In this document: in pieces, positions 12,001 to 23,329 of the stretch
Layout: every line of letters begins with the position of its first letter
How positions within the stretch are numbered: position 1 is the stretch's first letter
Translations under genes and position numbers: made by a program
DNA from: Eretmocerus hayati
Lineage: Eukaryota > Arthropoda > Insecta > Hymenoptera > Aphelinidae
Length of the DNA stretch: 64,000 nucleotides
Reading direction: 5' to 3'
Assembly (NCBI GenBank): GCA_029851415.1
Contig: CM056742.1
Location: 188,089,344-188,153,343, forward strand
The notes under the pieces: generated by a model
Database searches by the model: none
What the model was told of the DNA's origin: nothing
The model's input: the letters and a program-made list of their open reading frames with translations, nothing else

Positions 12001-15000
12001 TGTTCTTATCTTCACCATCAGACTAAAAACAGCTGTCATCCATCCGTAAGGATGTACACAATCTAAAATAGTATAATGAGAGCTCGAATGTATCTTGATA
12101 GTATTGATAATGAAGATTAAATGCTCTTTCTAAATATTTCCTACACGAATCAGATTATACAGTTCTTGAGTGAAAAATGAAACGATTGCTTATATGATTG
12201 CAGGGTTGAGGATGATAACACGTATTCGGCAACGGTGTCGTGGAGGCGAAGACATGGCTACCGCATCGACTTTTGGGGCAAGGGCAACGACCTCGAGTCC
12301 CTGCCCCTCAATGCTGCAAGGGCTTACTTCAGAACCGGCATTCAGGAGAACGGGTAAGTTCCTACATCCCATTTTTTCCTCTCTCAAAAATTGAAGATCG
12401 TATTTCATACTGATGGTCTCAATTACTCTGTCGCACAGGTGGTCGATGATGGAAATCGAGACGTCGGCAGAATATCCGGACGACGTACAGGCCTACGCGG
12501 CCGGTCTGCTTGAGGGCAGTCTTACCTGGCACCTGGTGCATTATCACTGGTCCAACACAATTGGAGTCGCTTGCGCATCGAGGCCGGTGCTGTGCCGAGA
12601 TTTGCGAAAATACTTGCGCGAAAACGCCGCCAGTGTGCGAAAAAAGGCAGCCACCAGCAGGTCCGAGGATCCGTTTTGGCACATGGTGATTATATTACAT
12701 CATTGTAACACTTCTTGTCGGTGCAAGTTCAAGTGTGTCGTTTTAATTTGGCATGATGGAAATTATTGATTGGAAAAATTTCAGTCCCTTACAAAAAGTT
12801 GAGAGATTTTTCGCTCGAAACTATCGTTGAAACAGGATTTTACCTTCAGTGGGATCTCGAAAGAAAACCGAAAATATAGATAATCTAGTTGTAATTGTTC
12901 AAATCTTTGTATCCCTATGTCGCTGCTTGTCTGAAGTCGTTTTTCCCATGGTTTTGCACAAAGCACATTCGACTAGTTTCGGTGCGCTTGTATCGATCTT
13001 ACGTGAACAATGATTGCGTCAAACGCTAGTTTGAAACAACGATAGATTTTGTGATAGTCGTATGGTAGATCACATGAATGTACGAAAATGGTTCATTCGT
13101 GTTGATTATTCACACTGTGATGGATTTTTTCTACTTTGATTAATTGTTGAATTATATTGTTCGCGCCGAATAGGTCCATCTATACTACGTCCAACTGGAC
13201 GGCCTGGCGGAGGGCTGGAGGTTCGCGGTAGATAGAAGCCGCCAGGACGCGTTCATCGAACCGGAGGACTTTCTCTGGCTGGCCATGGCATCCGACGTAC
13301 CGGACCTCGAGAGGGCAATCTACGGTTCGGACCACCACATCGCCACCGACGGCATGATCGTGCTCAAGTCCATCTTCAGGCCAGACATGTCCGCGCCCCT
13401 GCTGGCCCTCGCTCACAACACCGCCGCACCGTAAGTTCTAATCTCTCTGATCTTAAAATCTGACCAACTGATATAATTGTTACTATATTCATCGATTTCT
13501 TTTAACCATTGCTTGCCCTCGTGTTGGAAAGACGAAAGAGGTAATCAGTCCGTTCGACATTTTTGAATGTGGTTGATGTGATTCTCAAAGTAATCTCACG
13601 AGACTTGACTATACTTGTTGAATTTCAGGTACGCGAGGATGCTGAGAGTGATCAAGAGGTACAAGTTTGTGTACCACTCTTCGCCATCTGACAGCAAGTC
13701 GGCTCAGGTACCGGGACAGTCTATCGTCATGACGTCGTATCCGGGCGCGCTGTCCTCCCAGGACGAAAGCTATGCGATATCGGGAAAGGACTTGGAGAGA
13801 CAGTTTGTCGTAGCCGGCACTCCGATCATCATTGGCAATCGCACCGTGTGGCAGCATATTCAGACCAAAGATCTCGTTAGTATTACTTTGTGATGCTGCC
13901 TCTCTCCTCGTGTTAGTTCGGGTATGAGTAAACTGGTTCTAGAAACCAGCTAGGGAATAATTCCTGAATGGCCACTCCGAACCCTAATAATTTTGTAAAA
14001 GATATTCGTTTTGCTTTGTTTGCGATTCACTGTCTGTGATGCTGTAAGGAATCCATAGCAAACAAGCTGACTAAAAACAGGCTAGAAAATGGAATCATTT
14101 GTAGGTATCCAGACGTGCGTTTGAAAAGAAAATCCACCCATCATCTCTGTGTGTTCTGTAAACAAATTTATAGTTTCGGTTTAGTACTGGGCGAAACATA
14201 GTAATCTTCGAGATAATAGTATAATAAACGTCGCTCAAAATGAACATTTTCAATTTCAACTTGCAAACATTCTCAAGTTCATTCAAGCTCTCGAGTGAAC
14301 AAATCTTTGACCGCTAGAGAAAATTCGATGAATCAAAAGAACGTCATGCAAGTAACTAGACTAAACTGAAATGAAACAGAGATCTTTTTACTGAAGAATT
14401 ATAACATTCCGTTTATTGCAGGTGATGTCACCAGCGCGGATAATGGCAGCAAACCGCCTTGCCGTGGACGGATCGACCTGGTCTCGATTGCTGGACCGTC
14501 AGAACAGTGGTACCTCAAACAGGCAGTGGATTGGTTTGGAACCGCGCGAAGGTAGAGTTAGCCTGATAGAACAGATGCCCGATGGTACTCTGCACACGGA
14601 CGTCAGCGAGGATTTCGCAGCGAGGGGTTATCTCGCTTGCACCGGAGCACTGTTCAGCGACAAAATCAAGAAGCAACTGGGTGGCAAAAGAGACGACGCG
14701 GTGTTCAGGTCCGAGTTGCTCGCACTTCTGCAGCTCAACATCAGCGACATTGATCAACTTCGCAACCTCATGCGGGGAGATGTGCTGGGTTGGTATTTTC
14801 TCAAAAGCTGACTTTCCACTGACTACCATGATTCATTATCTTGTCCCGCGGTCGACCACTCTGTCCTTGAAAATTCTACTTTTTTATGTACCTTAGAGTG
14901 TCTAGGAAAACTTTGTCAGTCACCTTCCGATAGGAAACAAACTATTTCCATGAAGCGACTGGAATAGGTTCCAGGGACTTTTTGTATTACTTGGTAAGAT

Positions 15001-16137
15001 GAGCTCCCACAAAATCTGCCTGTTGCTTCTGACTAGCTTCCTCTAAAAAGCATTTGGATTCGACGAGAATTTTGCTAGACTACCACAATTATACATTACA
15101 AGCATGTTTTATTTATTTTTTTTTAATACTTGTCTTAAAAAGAAAACTGAATCCGTAACGCATCAGTAGAGATGTTCTAGAAAAATCCTACCTGAAATTA
15201 AAGATTTCCAATTATCGCTGTGTGATTCCCTGCAAAAGCCAAACTCTCGGAAAATTCTTGAGATGCACCGAAAGTATTTCATAACGCAATAAGTGAGAAA
15301 TTGATTTGGATTATTGCGAGGATCATTGACAACGCTCGGTTTTTCGCGTGACGCGGACATGGAAGATTTGTCGATTGGTTCTCACATGACTCATCTGGCG
15401 ATTTACAATTACACGCAACGATCGCTCTTACTGCATCGTCATGCGTGTCTGAGAATCTGTCGTGAGTTTTATCGTAACAATTAACTGCAGCGGCAACTGG
15501 CTCTGATCTCGATCGATATCTAAAGCGCAATGCAATTCAGAGCAAATTGTTACAAAAAGATGCATCAACAATAGTACGTAACTCTGTGCAACGAACGTCG
15601 GTTTTATTCCACGTCAATTTTCATCTTTGCAACAATTGTAAGCGATGAATCGACAAAATAACTCTATCCTACCCAGACGACAGTTCACTCCGCACAAATT
15701 CCGAACAATCACGAATCAATTACCTCTTTTGCGTAGCTCTACAAACCAAGAAGTCGAATGCCAACTCGCAGCGCAGCAACAAGACCGAAACGACGAGCAG
15801 GCCAGGAAATAACAGGACATCGGTAACGAGTGACGCAATCGGCAACAACAGCAACGTCCTCGAGGACAACGCAGCTCAGCTTCTGGCTTACAGAGGCGAC
15901 TTGAAGGCGATCGCTGAAGGCTGGGTTCCCCGACCGACCGGCGTAATCGATTCCAAGTTGTTCATCTACGACCCGGAAACAGCCGAACTGAGCTTCGACG
16001 CGCGTTCCGGGCCGGCTTCTAGGCCAAACGTGGCCCCTTTCAGCTGGTCGCGAAACTTTCCCAACAGCTCGCACCTGGGTCAGCCCGATACTTTTGCCTT
16101 TGACAGCGTTGCGCCAAACTGGGTCTGGATTGCCTGA
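6045..16137 (+). CDS. Phospholipase B-like protein, lamina ancestor / PLBD family (7 exons, 592 aa)
   Basis: Exons by splice sites and phase: 6045-6154, 12204-12353, 12439-12685, 13174-13430, 13629-13875, 14422-14788, 15737-16137. The total is 1779 nt, 592 residues, close to animal PLBD2. A hydrophobic segment at residues 14-36 is a signal anchor or signal peptide. Family motifs follow: YAAGLLEGSLTW, LALAHNTAAPYARMLRVIKRY (here 246-266), SYPGALSSQDE, NRLAVDGSTWSRLLDRQNSGT (348-368) and, near the end, GVIDSK and HLGQPDTFAF. Known members are N-terminal-nucleophile-fold proteins of lysosomes or the secretory route; their lipase activity is debated. The only cysteines outside the membrane segment lie in CASRPVLC and LACTG. 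None precedes AHNT, where the catalytic cysteine is expected, so this copy is probably not a self-processing hydrolase. A Ser/Asn/Thr-rich insert starts the last exon. The donor chosen for exon 6 (GGTTGG) is weak but the only one matching phase. The 6-kb first intron holds another gene on the opposite strand. Confidence 0.88.
6155..9161. other. Intron 1 of the phospholipase B-like gene, proximal part
   Basis: This is intron sequence between the signal-anchor exon and the nested sterol carrier gene. A (CGA)n microsatellite lies at about 7266-7287, inside open frames of up to 146 codons (6982-7603). Those frames overlap each other in three registers because of the triplet repeat and show no domain. 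Nothing else is supported. Confidence 0.5.
7266..7287. repeat. (CGA)n microsatellite
   Basis: About seven perfect CGA triplets follow one another. The repeat keeps several frames open at once, which explains the overlapping ORFs around it. Confidence 0.85.
9162..9614 (-). CDS. Sterol carrier protein 2 (SCP2-domain) protein, 150 aa, nested in an intron
   Basis: This is a single-exon coding region for a free-standing SCP2 domain, the non-specific lipid carrier that binds sterols and fatty acyl-CoA in a hydrophobic tunnel. The match to the C-terminal half of animal SCP2/SCPx is clear throughout: GFKANVLFKALE near residue 30, then GIYGIKVVNGPGG, WVINAKTGKGSVEYN, and the diagnostic block ISGKLSPQKAFFQGKVKIQG followed by NMGLAMKL. 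It ends in Ala-Arg-Leu, which fits the PTS1 peroxisomal signal (small-basic-Leu). The ATG at 9614 was chosen because it sits in AAAAATGG and gives MGSPREVISYQ. The frame stays open further upstream, but that part reads through a good 3' splice site (CCACAG, exon from 9646). It lies wholly inside intron 1 of the phospholipase B-like gene on the other strand, so it has its own promoter. HSDL2-type C-termini are the main alternative relatives, but no dehydrogenase exons are seen nearby. Confidence 0.9.
   Translation of the reverse strand: MGSPREVISYQNNVKAAPKEIAQNPDGFKANVLFKALEVAMAEDEDGLVDRFRGIYGIKVVNGPGGAMGYWVINAKTGKGSVEYNSSTKPDVTFTVSDTDVVDFISGKLSPQKAFFQGKVKIQGNMGLAMKLADLQRRAAKKIEIIRARL
9823..10880. 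mobile_element. TA-flanked inverted-repeat DNA element, non-autonomous, about 1.06 kb
   Basis: The left end reads TA-CACTCTAAAT (from 9821) and the right end reads ATTTAGAGTG-TA (to 10882). This gives terminal inverted repeats with a TA duplication, as in Tc1/mariner-like insertions. Subterminal parts of both arms repeat AATAGTAG and the palindrome TAGTATACTA many times, in both orientations (for example near 9885-9905, 9965-9980 and 10775-10795). There is no transposase frame. The centre is unlike the arms: a GC-rich block at about 9985-10090 and a two-copy direct repeat at about 10336-10440. Confidence 0.65.
10336..10440. repeat. Two-copy direct repeat inside the inverted-repeat element
   Basis: Two adjacent units of about 50 bases share the core TGTTCYAACACAA followed by GTGTGACTTCTT with few changes. 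Their function is unknown. They lie in the interior of the element at 9823-10880. Confidence 0.6.
10886..12203. other. Intron 1 of the phospholipase B-like gene, distal part
   Basis: Apart from the probable SCP2 leader exon and the CpG-rich sequence behind it (11070-11420), I see no gene here. The CpG-rich block, with several CGTCG and CGACG runs, is likely the promoter of the nested SCP2 gene. 11450-12203 is plain AT-rich intron. Confidence 0.4.
11070..11155 (-). promoter_or_regulatory. Probable 5' non-coding exon and promoter of the SCP2 gene
   Basis: On the minus strand, CTAG|GTAAGAAA at 11070/11069 is an excellent donor at the edge of a GC/CpG-rich stretch. It could splice to the CCACAG acceptor before 9646, in the leader of the SCP2 gene. 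An initiator-like CTCAGTG lies about 80 bases upstream of the donor, near 11150. Exon ends upstream of the donor are guesses. The implied intron contains the inverted-repeat element at 9823-10880. Confidence 0.4.
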
Positions 16138-18604
16138 ATCTGCCTCAATTAGATAACGTAATATCGAAGAACTGCGTCAATTGATCCACTACGCGGACGA
16201 GCCTACAACAAAGCGTTCTAAGCGATGCGATCCTAAAGTATTTTTCCATCCCTTCGAGAATTAGCGTCAATTTATTGAGTATAAGGAAAACGCGCGGCGA
16301 GTTGCAATAATAATTCTCACACAGACGAGTGGGTTCAAAAATTTTTATAGTGAAAATTGATATTCAATTCAAAGTGAGAGAACTGTACTTCAAGTGCCCT
16401 TAGCTAAATCAAATTATCTCCTAGATTGAATTTTTTATTTTTTATCGGACCCCGATAATACTCAGATTTTATAGATGTGATCAATTTTAAATGAATTTGC
16501 TTCTAGCGAGTGCTAGCCTTGATTTTTACCCATTTATACTTTGTTGAAAAATGATAGCTAAATTGTCGAATTTTAATCCGAGATACCTCGCACGGAGGTC
16601 GATTGAACGCAAGATTCGTGCAGATCTCGATATTAGATCTTTACAAATGTGTTAGTCGAAATTTTCATACTCTTTATAATGTTCAGTGTTTCATTTGCGA
16701 CTATCGATAGTGAATTACAAAGGCTCTTGCCTTTGCGAAGAATCATTTTCTAAAGATGGATCGAAAGTATGTACTGCGAGATCTCAAAATTAGAATAATG
16801 TATAATGTCATCTACTCCAAGATTCATTGACGTCCGCAAAGCTCATTTCTCCTACTCGAGCTGATTTTTTTGCCTCAAATCCAACACATCGAGTCTGAAG
16901 CCACGAAAGCTTTTCATGATCGCATAGAAATGCATCACCATAATAATGTAACGAATTTAGTGTCCCTCAAACCTCACACCAATGTTATGAATTTTTCAAA
17001 ATAGCCCAGTATGATCATCTTTGAATCCATCTCAGCCGAGAAATAATTACACGATTCCATATCATAAAAAAACCATGTAAAGAAATTTTTATTCGTGTAA
17101 AATATGGTGAACTTTTGCGCGTAATCAAACTTCTTAATTGTTAAATTTATTATACTTAGCTGGCTCATGCGATGGCCACCCTATGGTGATTTTTTTATAA
17201 ATAAAATACCAAAAAAACGACACCAACGCTCATTTATGCATCCAAACGGAAACCCGTACACCTTTTCGTCGAAAAGCTTGAGTTATAATACTCGACCCAT
17301 AAGAATAATGAATTTTTGGATGATCATGTAAGTATGCACGGAAGCAGTACACGTATTGACAGCGGCTACGGCTGATCCAAAGACGTAGGTTCAAGGGTCA
17401 TTGGCAAAATTTAGTAAGAATATACGCATACGAAGTTTGCCACGGACACTTGCAGCTTCCGTGTACTAATGACTCTCAAGTTCCATAATGAGAGAGAACT
17501 CTACATTATGCCGAACGAATTTTCTCACGCATGCTTCGACCGGATCGAAATGATATCTCAATAGGTGAATTCATTCGACAATTATTTCGGGCCAATCCGT
17601 CACCTGCATGGCATGCTCATTTGTGGACTACGTACTCATTATGTACTTTCATTTGTCAAAGATTGCATTGAACCGACCGACTTTAATCGGTTTAAAGCGC
17701 TCTTATACACTCTAGATTTTGTATAACCAGGGCTTGTTCTAGTTTGTGCACACCCGTGTGGCCAACCTAGGTATCGCAGTTCTGAACTCAGAATGAGCAG
17801 CTTTGAATCTTAATTTGATCATTTGCCACAATTATTCAACTCAGATAACTTTGAAAGGTGAAGTGAACGGTCACATTCCGTGAGGGAAATTCATTATTAC
17901 AGCCTTACATCTAGGGTTTTCAAAAACTTCGCGTTCTAATCTGAGATTAGAAAAGTCATCTGTGTCTACCCATTACATTTAAAACTTTCGTACAAATCAT
18001 ATTTCTTGACGAAGAGTATTATCGTCGGAGCTCGAGACTATTATTTTTTTGTTATCTTTCAGGTGTAAGGATTTGCTTGGAATAAGCTTTGTTTTATTCC
18101 AATTCGTTCTGGATGAGTTGTACAAATAGATAGTATAAATCTGAAAAATGATAAAATATCGCAATTCCCGCTCGATGCTATATCGATGAATAAAAAAATA
18201 TTCGTCCGGAATCAATTAGTTCATAAATCCAATTCGAGACAGAATTACACTCCATTATTGCAAAAAGATTTTTGCTTGAATCTGTCTTGAAAAAGTTCTT
18301 TGGCTCAAAGTTCCACAGAATTTTTTGATTTCTTGATTTACCTATTGCATGGATTCTTACGGCGCGCCGTGCGATTGCATGATATTTGATAAGAGCCTTC
18401 ATCACCAGTTTTTTGCTTGATATCGATTTTCAAAAACACTCGGCAGGAACATACTGCACGTGTTGCCCCCTACCATTACTACTTCCTTAATGGAAACTAC
18501 TAACGCAAAACAATAGTAAGCAAATGAAAGCCATGTAAATGAATAAGGCAATCACGAAAATGGTGTTGGAAACCAGACTGGGGTAAGCCTCCAGAAGAAG
18601 AATA

Positions 18605-18665
18605 CGACGATAACTCTGATAATGATGAAGATGAAGCTGATGAGGAAGATGACGATGAAAACAAT
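18605..18665. repeat. GAT/GAA-rich imperfect triplet repeat
   Basis: This is an imperfect run of GAT, GAA and GAC triplets. On the plus strand it encodes a Glu/Asp-rich tail ending at a stop near 18675. On the minus strand it encodes Ser or His runs depending on frame, so those minus-strand frames are probably artefacts. Confidence 0.6.
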
Positions 18666-18866
18666 GGTTGAATCGGCTGTGCAGTTTCATGTGTTGTATG
18701 TAATATTTGTTCATACGCGTTCAAGTCATTTTGTAAATGTATATATTTTTTTAATACTACTATCTTATGATCTGAGGAGTTGTAAATAGGAAGGAAAGGT
18801 ATATTTTTGTATTGTAAAACGTTCCAAGGTTTTTAAAACATCGTTTTATATTCATTGTTAATTTTT

Positions 18867-18872
18867 AATAAA
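18867..18872 (+). terminator. Candidate polyadenylation signal AATAAA
   Basis: This AATAAA lies in a T-rich stretch about 190 bases after the stop of the acidic frame near 18.67 kb. It might end a transcript on the plus strand. No upstream gene could be tied to it with confidence. Confidence 0.25.
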
Positions 18873-19152
18873 TGTAAGTCTAAGGCCCGAGAATGTCTGT
18901 GTGACTTTTTATGTTTAAGATTTCATTGATTTAACAATTTTATGTTACATTTAGTCGATTTCTAGAGAGTAAATCTCAGAAAATCACAAATATCGCGGCG
19001 TAGCAAAAATAATCGTAAATATTTACACAAAGATGCACAATTTGGAAGGGAGTTATCTCTTTTCTCCCTCAAATTAAGGTTTGCCAACATAAGTAACACA
19101 TATGACTAATTATGTTTCTGTACAATATATTGGCCGAGAGGAGCTCTCAATT

Positions 19153-22092
19153 TTAGTGTCTTAAAAATTCTTGTAACGTTGGCCCATTTCTCCCTAATGG
19201 ATCATCAGGAAACATGACATATTCACCCGCGAATGTAGGGATCAACAATCTGTTCTCTATCGTGTCCTTGTACCGTGTTTTTTCAGCATACAAATCCCGA
19301 AATTGATCCTGTGACACCACTATGCCTCCACAGGCAGTCGCATATTCCAAAATGTACCTGCATCCAAAATAAAAATCAATCATTTGACTCTGAATGAACT
19401 ACCATTCATGAAACGATCGGGCATTACTAATATGGCTATGATCTATCTCAAAAATTTGCAGTATTAGAATCAAGCACCAAATGCTGTTGATATTTACTTT
19501 GATATTTTTGTGGAAAATCGAATGAGAAAAGTGTCTGAAACAATTTTTGTCAAAGAAAATTTCCGTCCCAAGAAAACTCATGTAAACTCTGATAAAGAAG
19601 AATAATGAGGTTGATTCAAGTTTCCCTTGGCGAAAAATTCAAAAAAGATTGCTAAAGCTATTCAAGGTTCTCATTTACCTATCATCATATGAAGTGATGA
19701 ATTTGTGACCAACTTTTCTGCCAGGCGTGAACACCACTATACCATCTTTGTGCCATTTTTCCAGCAATGGGAACCGCACTGATCTTTTTGTTTGGGGAAT
19801 GAAGACCTTTATTGTGTGACCCCTCTTGGTGAAGTATTCTATAAGTATTTTAATCCCTTTTTCTGAGAACATTTTTCCATTGTTATATCTGAAATGAAGT
19901 GAAGCAATACAGTACAATGTTCCCATTACAGTGCTTGCATCAAATTGAAAAGCAGTATGTTCCTATGAAGAACCATCTAACACTTACGCCATTCCAACAT
20001 TGTTCCCGTCAATAACTATTTCTCGTAGTCTTCCTTTTTTAGATTTTGACTTCTTTGTGTCTGTGTCACTTTCACATTGTGACTCTGACAAGAAAATGAG
20101 CTCTTCATTATTTTTGGCTTTTTTGATGGTGCCAGTTGTCGTACTTTTTGGTGAAACTTGTGGAGCTGTGCTTGGTGAAGATTTCTCAACGCCACAAGTC
20201 CGAGACATTGGGAAATTTTTCGAAACTTCTCTGGGTGCTCTTTGATAAGATCTAGAAGATGCACCGTTTCGTCTGTCGAGCGGACGGTTATTTTCAATGT
20301 TGAATGACCGTAGATTTCCCAAATCAGGTGTTGTATCAATCAAGATTTTATCTTGCTTTAGTAAATCTGGGTCAAAGCTTCTGTATGGGTTCAGTTTGCA
20401 AGGTTCACGAGTTGAGGAGTAACTTGGAAAGTTACAGTAAGAGTTGTAATTGGGCCTCCCCCGAGATGCACTTGAGGATGCGCAAGAATTGGCTAATAGA
20501 CCCTTTGAATGGCTGGCTGGAGTATGACCAGCTGCTGGTGACGAAGCCCAGATGACACAACAATCTTCATTCTTAGACATTACAATTGGTTTTGGAACTG
20601 TAGATAATGAGATCAAAATATTATAATTCAAACTGCACCGCATGTAATGTTAGATGTAACAAACTTCTGAGAAAAACTTGTCAATGAAGACAAATCATTC
20701 GCTCTTGATCCACAGCATGATTAAGTTATTTTGGAAAGTTGATGAGGTACCAATGTAACGAGTAATAAACACATCATAACACATCAGTGATTTCTACTTA
20801 CCAGGAGGGTCTTCATCTGGATCTATCACTATGATAGAGTCCATTGCATTTAAATCTGCATGAGTAGAACTGTCAGTATCATGGAATTTGTTGTGGATAT
20901 CTTCCATTTCATTCAGAGTTGAGTTGTTACAATCGATCACTATGACCTCTTCATTGTTGACAGCTGATTTTGCAGACACTGAGTTTCTATCTGACTGACA
21001 TGAGATATTTTTCCCTACATCTGAGTCATCAAAGAGATCAGGAGATGAGTTCCTCTCTGATTTGGGGCTTCTAATAGCCTCAACATTTTGACTAGAGCCC
21101 AATTCTTTAGATGGTTCACTTTTTATCAATTGAGAAGGCTTGACATCTGGAGTCTCAAGTACTGAGTCTTCCAAAACTATTATGCTATTGGAGTTTTTTA
21201 ATGACTCATCAAGATCTCGGAGTCTTGACAACGGACTTTTATTGAGTTTCTTTTTTTTAGTTTTGGGCATCGGTGTTGACCTAAATGCAGTTTGAGCATT
21301 GCGCTTTTTACTGAAATGAAAATCAAAAGTTACAATTGACCCTAGACATTAGGCTAGGTGCTTTCCATAACACAGAATCATCTATGAGCGATCAAAATGA
21401 GATTGGAAGAACTGATATATCTTTCGAAAAAGTATTTGACAGCATCTACAAAAGTTTGTGAACATTTTGAACTCTCCAAGATTCATGTGCATCTAGTCTA
21501 CTACTACAGAACCAAGCAAATATTAACCGTTTGGACGAGTTAGCTTGCGCAAAAGTAACACTTGAGGTAACTTTCCTCCCTTTTGCATTGGAGAGACCAC
21601 TGTTGTGTTTCTTCAATATAGTAGATGGTTCTCTCTTCACTTGGTCAGGCGTACTCTGAGCTGCATGAGGAAACTCCAGTTTGGGTGATACATTTTGTGA
21701 GCCATAAATTTGCATCTTGGGATGGCTGTTTGTTTGCTTGATGATACTCGCATCAGTTACTTCAGTTTTCAGTTGAGTTTTCGAAGTAGACGGAGTAGTA
21801 TTGGGACTACATTGGAAAATTTCATAATCAAACTGATAAGGTAGAAGATCAACACTCAGCTGTCAGCTACACAAAATGTACTTCAATGTTACCTATTTTG
21901 AAGGAGATGTTTCAGCGGACTTTCATAAGGTGTAACCATGGGACGCTTTTTTTGGGGTCCATTTTTTTGACTGTTTTGACGCCGTGGATATCGGCGTACA
22001 ATAGGACTTTTCTTTACACATATTATGCTGGATCTCCGGTTTGCATTTAAACTTCCAGACCCGTTCTTGGCTACTTTCCTGCGGGTCTGCAT
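19153..22092 (-). CDS. NYN-domain ribonuclease of the N4BP1 / Regnase (ZC3H12) superfamily, 670 aa
   Basis: Six exons, all with matching phases: 22092-21893, 21806-21528, 21310-20802, 20597-19988, 19888-19679, 19357-19153 (2013 nt). The first 520 residues are a basic then Ser/Glu-rich, apparently disordered region with nuclear-localisation-like KKKKLNK and RRYPRR. The last 150 residues are a Zc3h12a-type NYN endoribonuclease domain. Its motifs are EIVIDGNNVGMA (D526), ITSYDDRYILEY (D601, D602), VVSQDQFRDLYAEK (D620, D624) and FPDDPLGRNGPTLQEFLRH at the C-terminus. The acidic residues match the metal-binding set of Regnase-1. The protein ends right after the NYN domain, so there is no CCCH finger as in ZC3H12 proteins, and no KH domain was seen. 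This is closest in layout to N4BP1/KHNYN-like proteins, which degrade selected RNAs. The start is supported by an in-frame TAA directly before the ATG. Confidence 0.87.
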
Positions 22093-23329
22093 TTAGACGT
22101 TTTGGCACGTCACCAGCACCAAGAGACAAAATCTCGGCCGAACAAATGATTACTCTCGTCCTCCCCAAGTAAAGGTGATGGTCTCGATTTGGTGATGAGA
22201 GAAAAGGACGTGTCACTCGCGAGAAATTTCCCTGAATAGCAATGCAGTCAACTTCCTTGTTAAGTGATCCCTTGCGAAGATTTTTGAAGAATCTCGTTAC
22301 AAAGCAGATAACATGCTCTAAAAATCTGATTGTATTATAAGTATAGTTTTCATGCAGAAATAAGGCTCAGAATATGTGATGAACATGTGACTCCATTTTG
22401 AGATGTTGTGCAGGCGATCCGAGAGGCGATGTTCGTGAGTTGTTATTTTGCTACAAACACCGAGCGTGAGCCCTTGGAATACTCACAGATGAAGCGATGA
22501 TTTATTGATTTACGTACGTGAATGGTTGAACTGATTTTTTGCACTATCGAAGAGGTTAATTGTTGTAATTGCGACGTAAATAACACGTAATCCACTGTAA
22601 TCCACACCAACGACTTTTCATTGACTTGTCCAAACTAGTTCTTAGGTCACGTTTGCAAGCCACGCGATCAGCGCGATCGATAACTCGCGCAACTTTAGGG
22701 CTGATGCGCAATCAAAACCATACACAATTTGAAATTTGACGAATCAGATGCGTGCTTTGGCTGGCTTGCACCAACGAATATAGACGCTTGCTTGCACCAA
22801 CAACTAGTGACCCTCTAGTAACCAATCATAACCTATAGAACAAAAGCATATAACAATAACTAAACGCGCGGTAAAACCTACAAAATCATGTGTTCTTTAG
22901 TTCCGTTCAGTTCCGTTCAGTTCAAGTGAGAAGTTGTTTACAATCGTCTACGTTGGGAGCGATGCATGAGTGATTCGAGGCACATTGAGGCAGATCACCT
23001 GTTTGTTGTTTGTCTCTAGCAAACTGTGATTAAATCCTTACTTACTCGCCTTCGCAGTATTTTTTACGGGGTATCTCACTGACTATAATTTTTTCTAGGC
23101 TGTAGGTTAGTTATTTTGAGTTGAAATTTTCAATTTGAAAACGCAAAATGTTTGAAGGTTTGAACTGAGTTCCCTTACTTGTCTGCGTCACAGAATGAAT
23201 AATTCGTCCCTCAGTCTAATGAAGTAGTTTCTTGAGGACATCTGATTGTGTGTGATCAACAACTTTCATCTCCCATGTGAATTTTTGGATATTATCATTA
23301 TGTCATCATCATATTTATTTCCGCAGGAC
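22093..23329. promoter_or_regulatory. Head-to-head promoter region between the NYN ribonuclease gene (-) and GINS2 (+)
   Basis: About 1.2 kb separates two divergent start codons, so this region must hold both 5' leaders and probably a shared promoter. A perfect direct repeat of TTCCGTTCAG occurs twice, followed by TTCAAGTG (about 22903-22928). It contains TTCAGT initiator-like sequence pointing towards GINS2. Just before the GINS2 start, TTATTTCCGCAG|GACATGG (acceptor at 23326) shows that the GINS2 leader is probably spliced; the upstream non-coding exon is not pinned down. Confidence 0.45.

Larger units (their letters stand above)
16138..19152. other. Intergenic region between convergent genes
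   Basis: This lies downstream of the phospholipase B-like gene (+) and downstream of the NYN ribonuclease gene (-). Candidate polyadenylation signals occur on the plus strand at about 17200 and at 18867. A short acidic open frame with a GAT-rich triplet run lies at about 18550-18675. Nothing else is recognised. Confidence 0.45.

Noticed and set aside
18487..18724. Two minus-strand frames, one with a hydrophobic stretch and one Ser-rich
   Set aside because: Both read the same GAT/GAA triplet repeat in different frames, and there is no supporting splice or homology signal.
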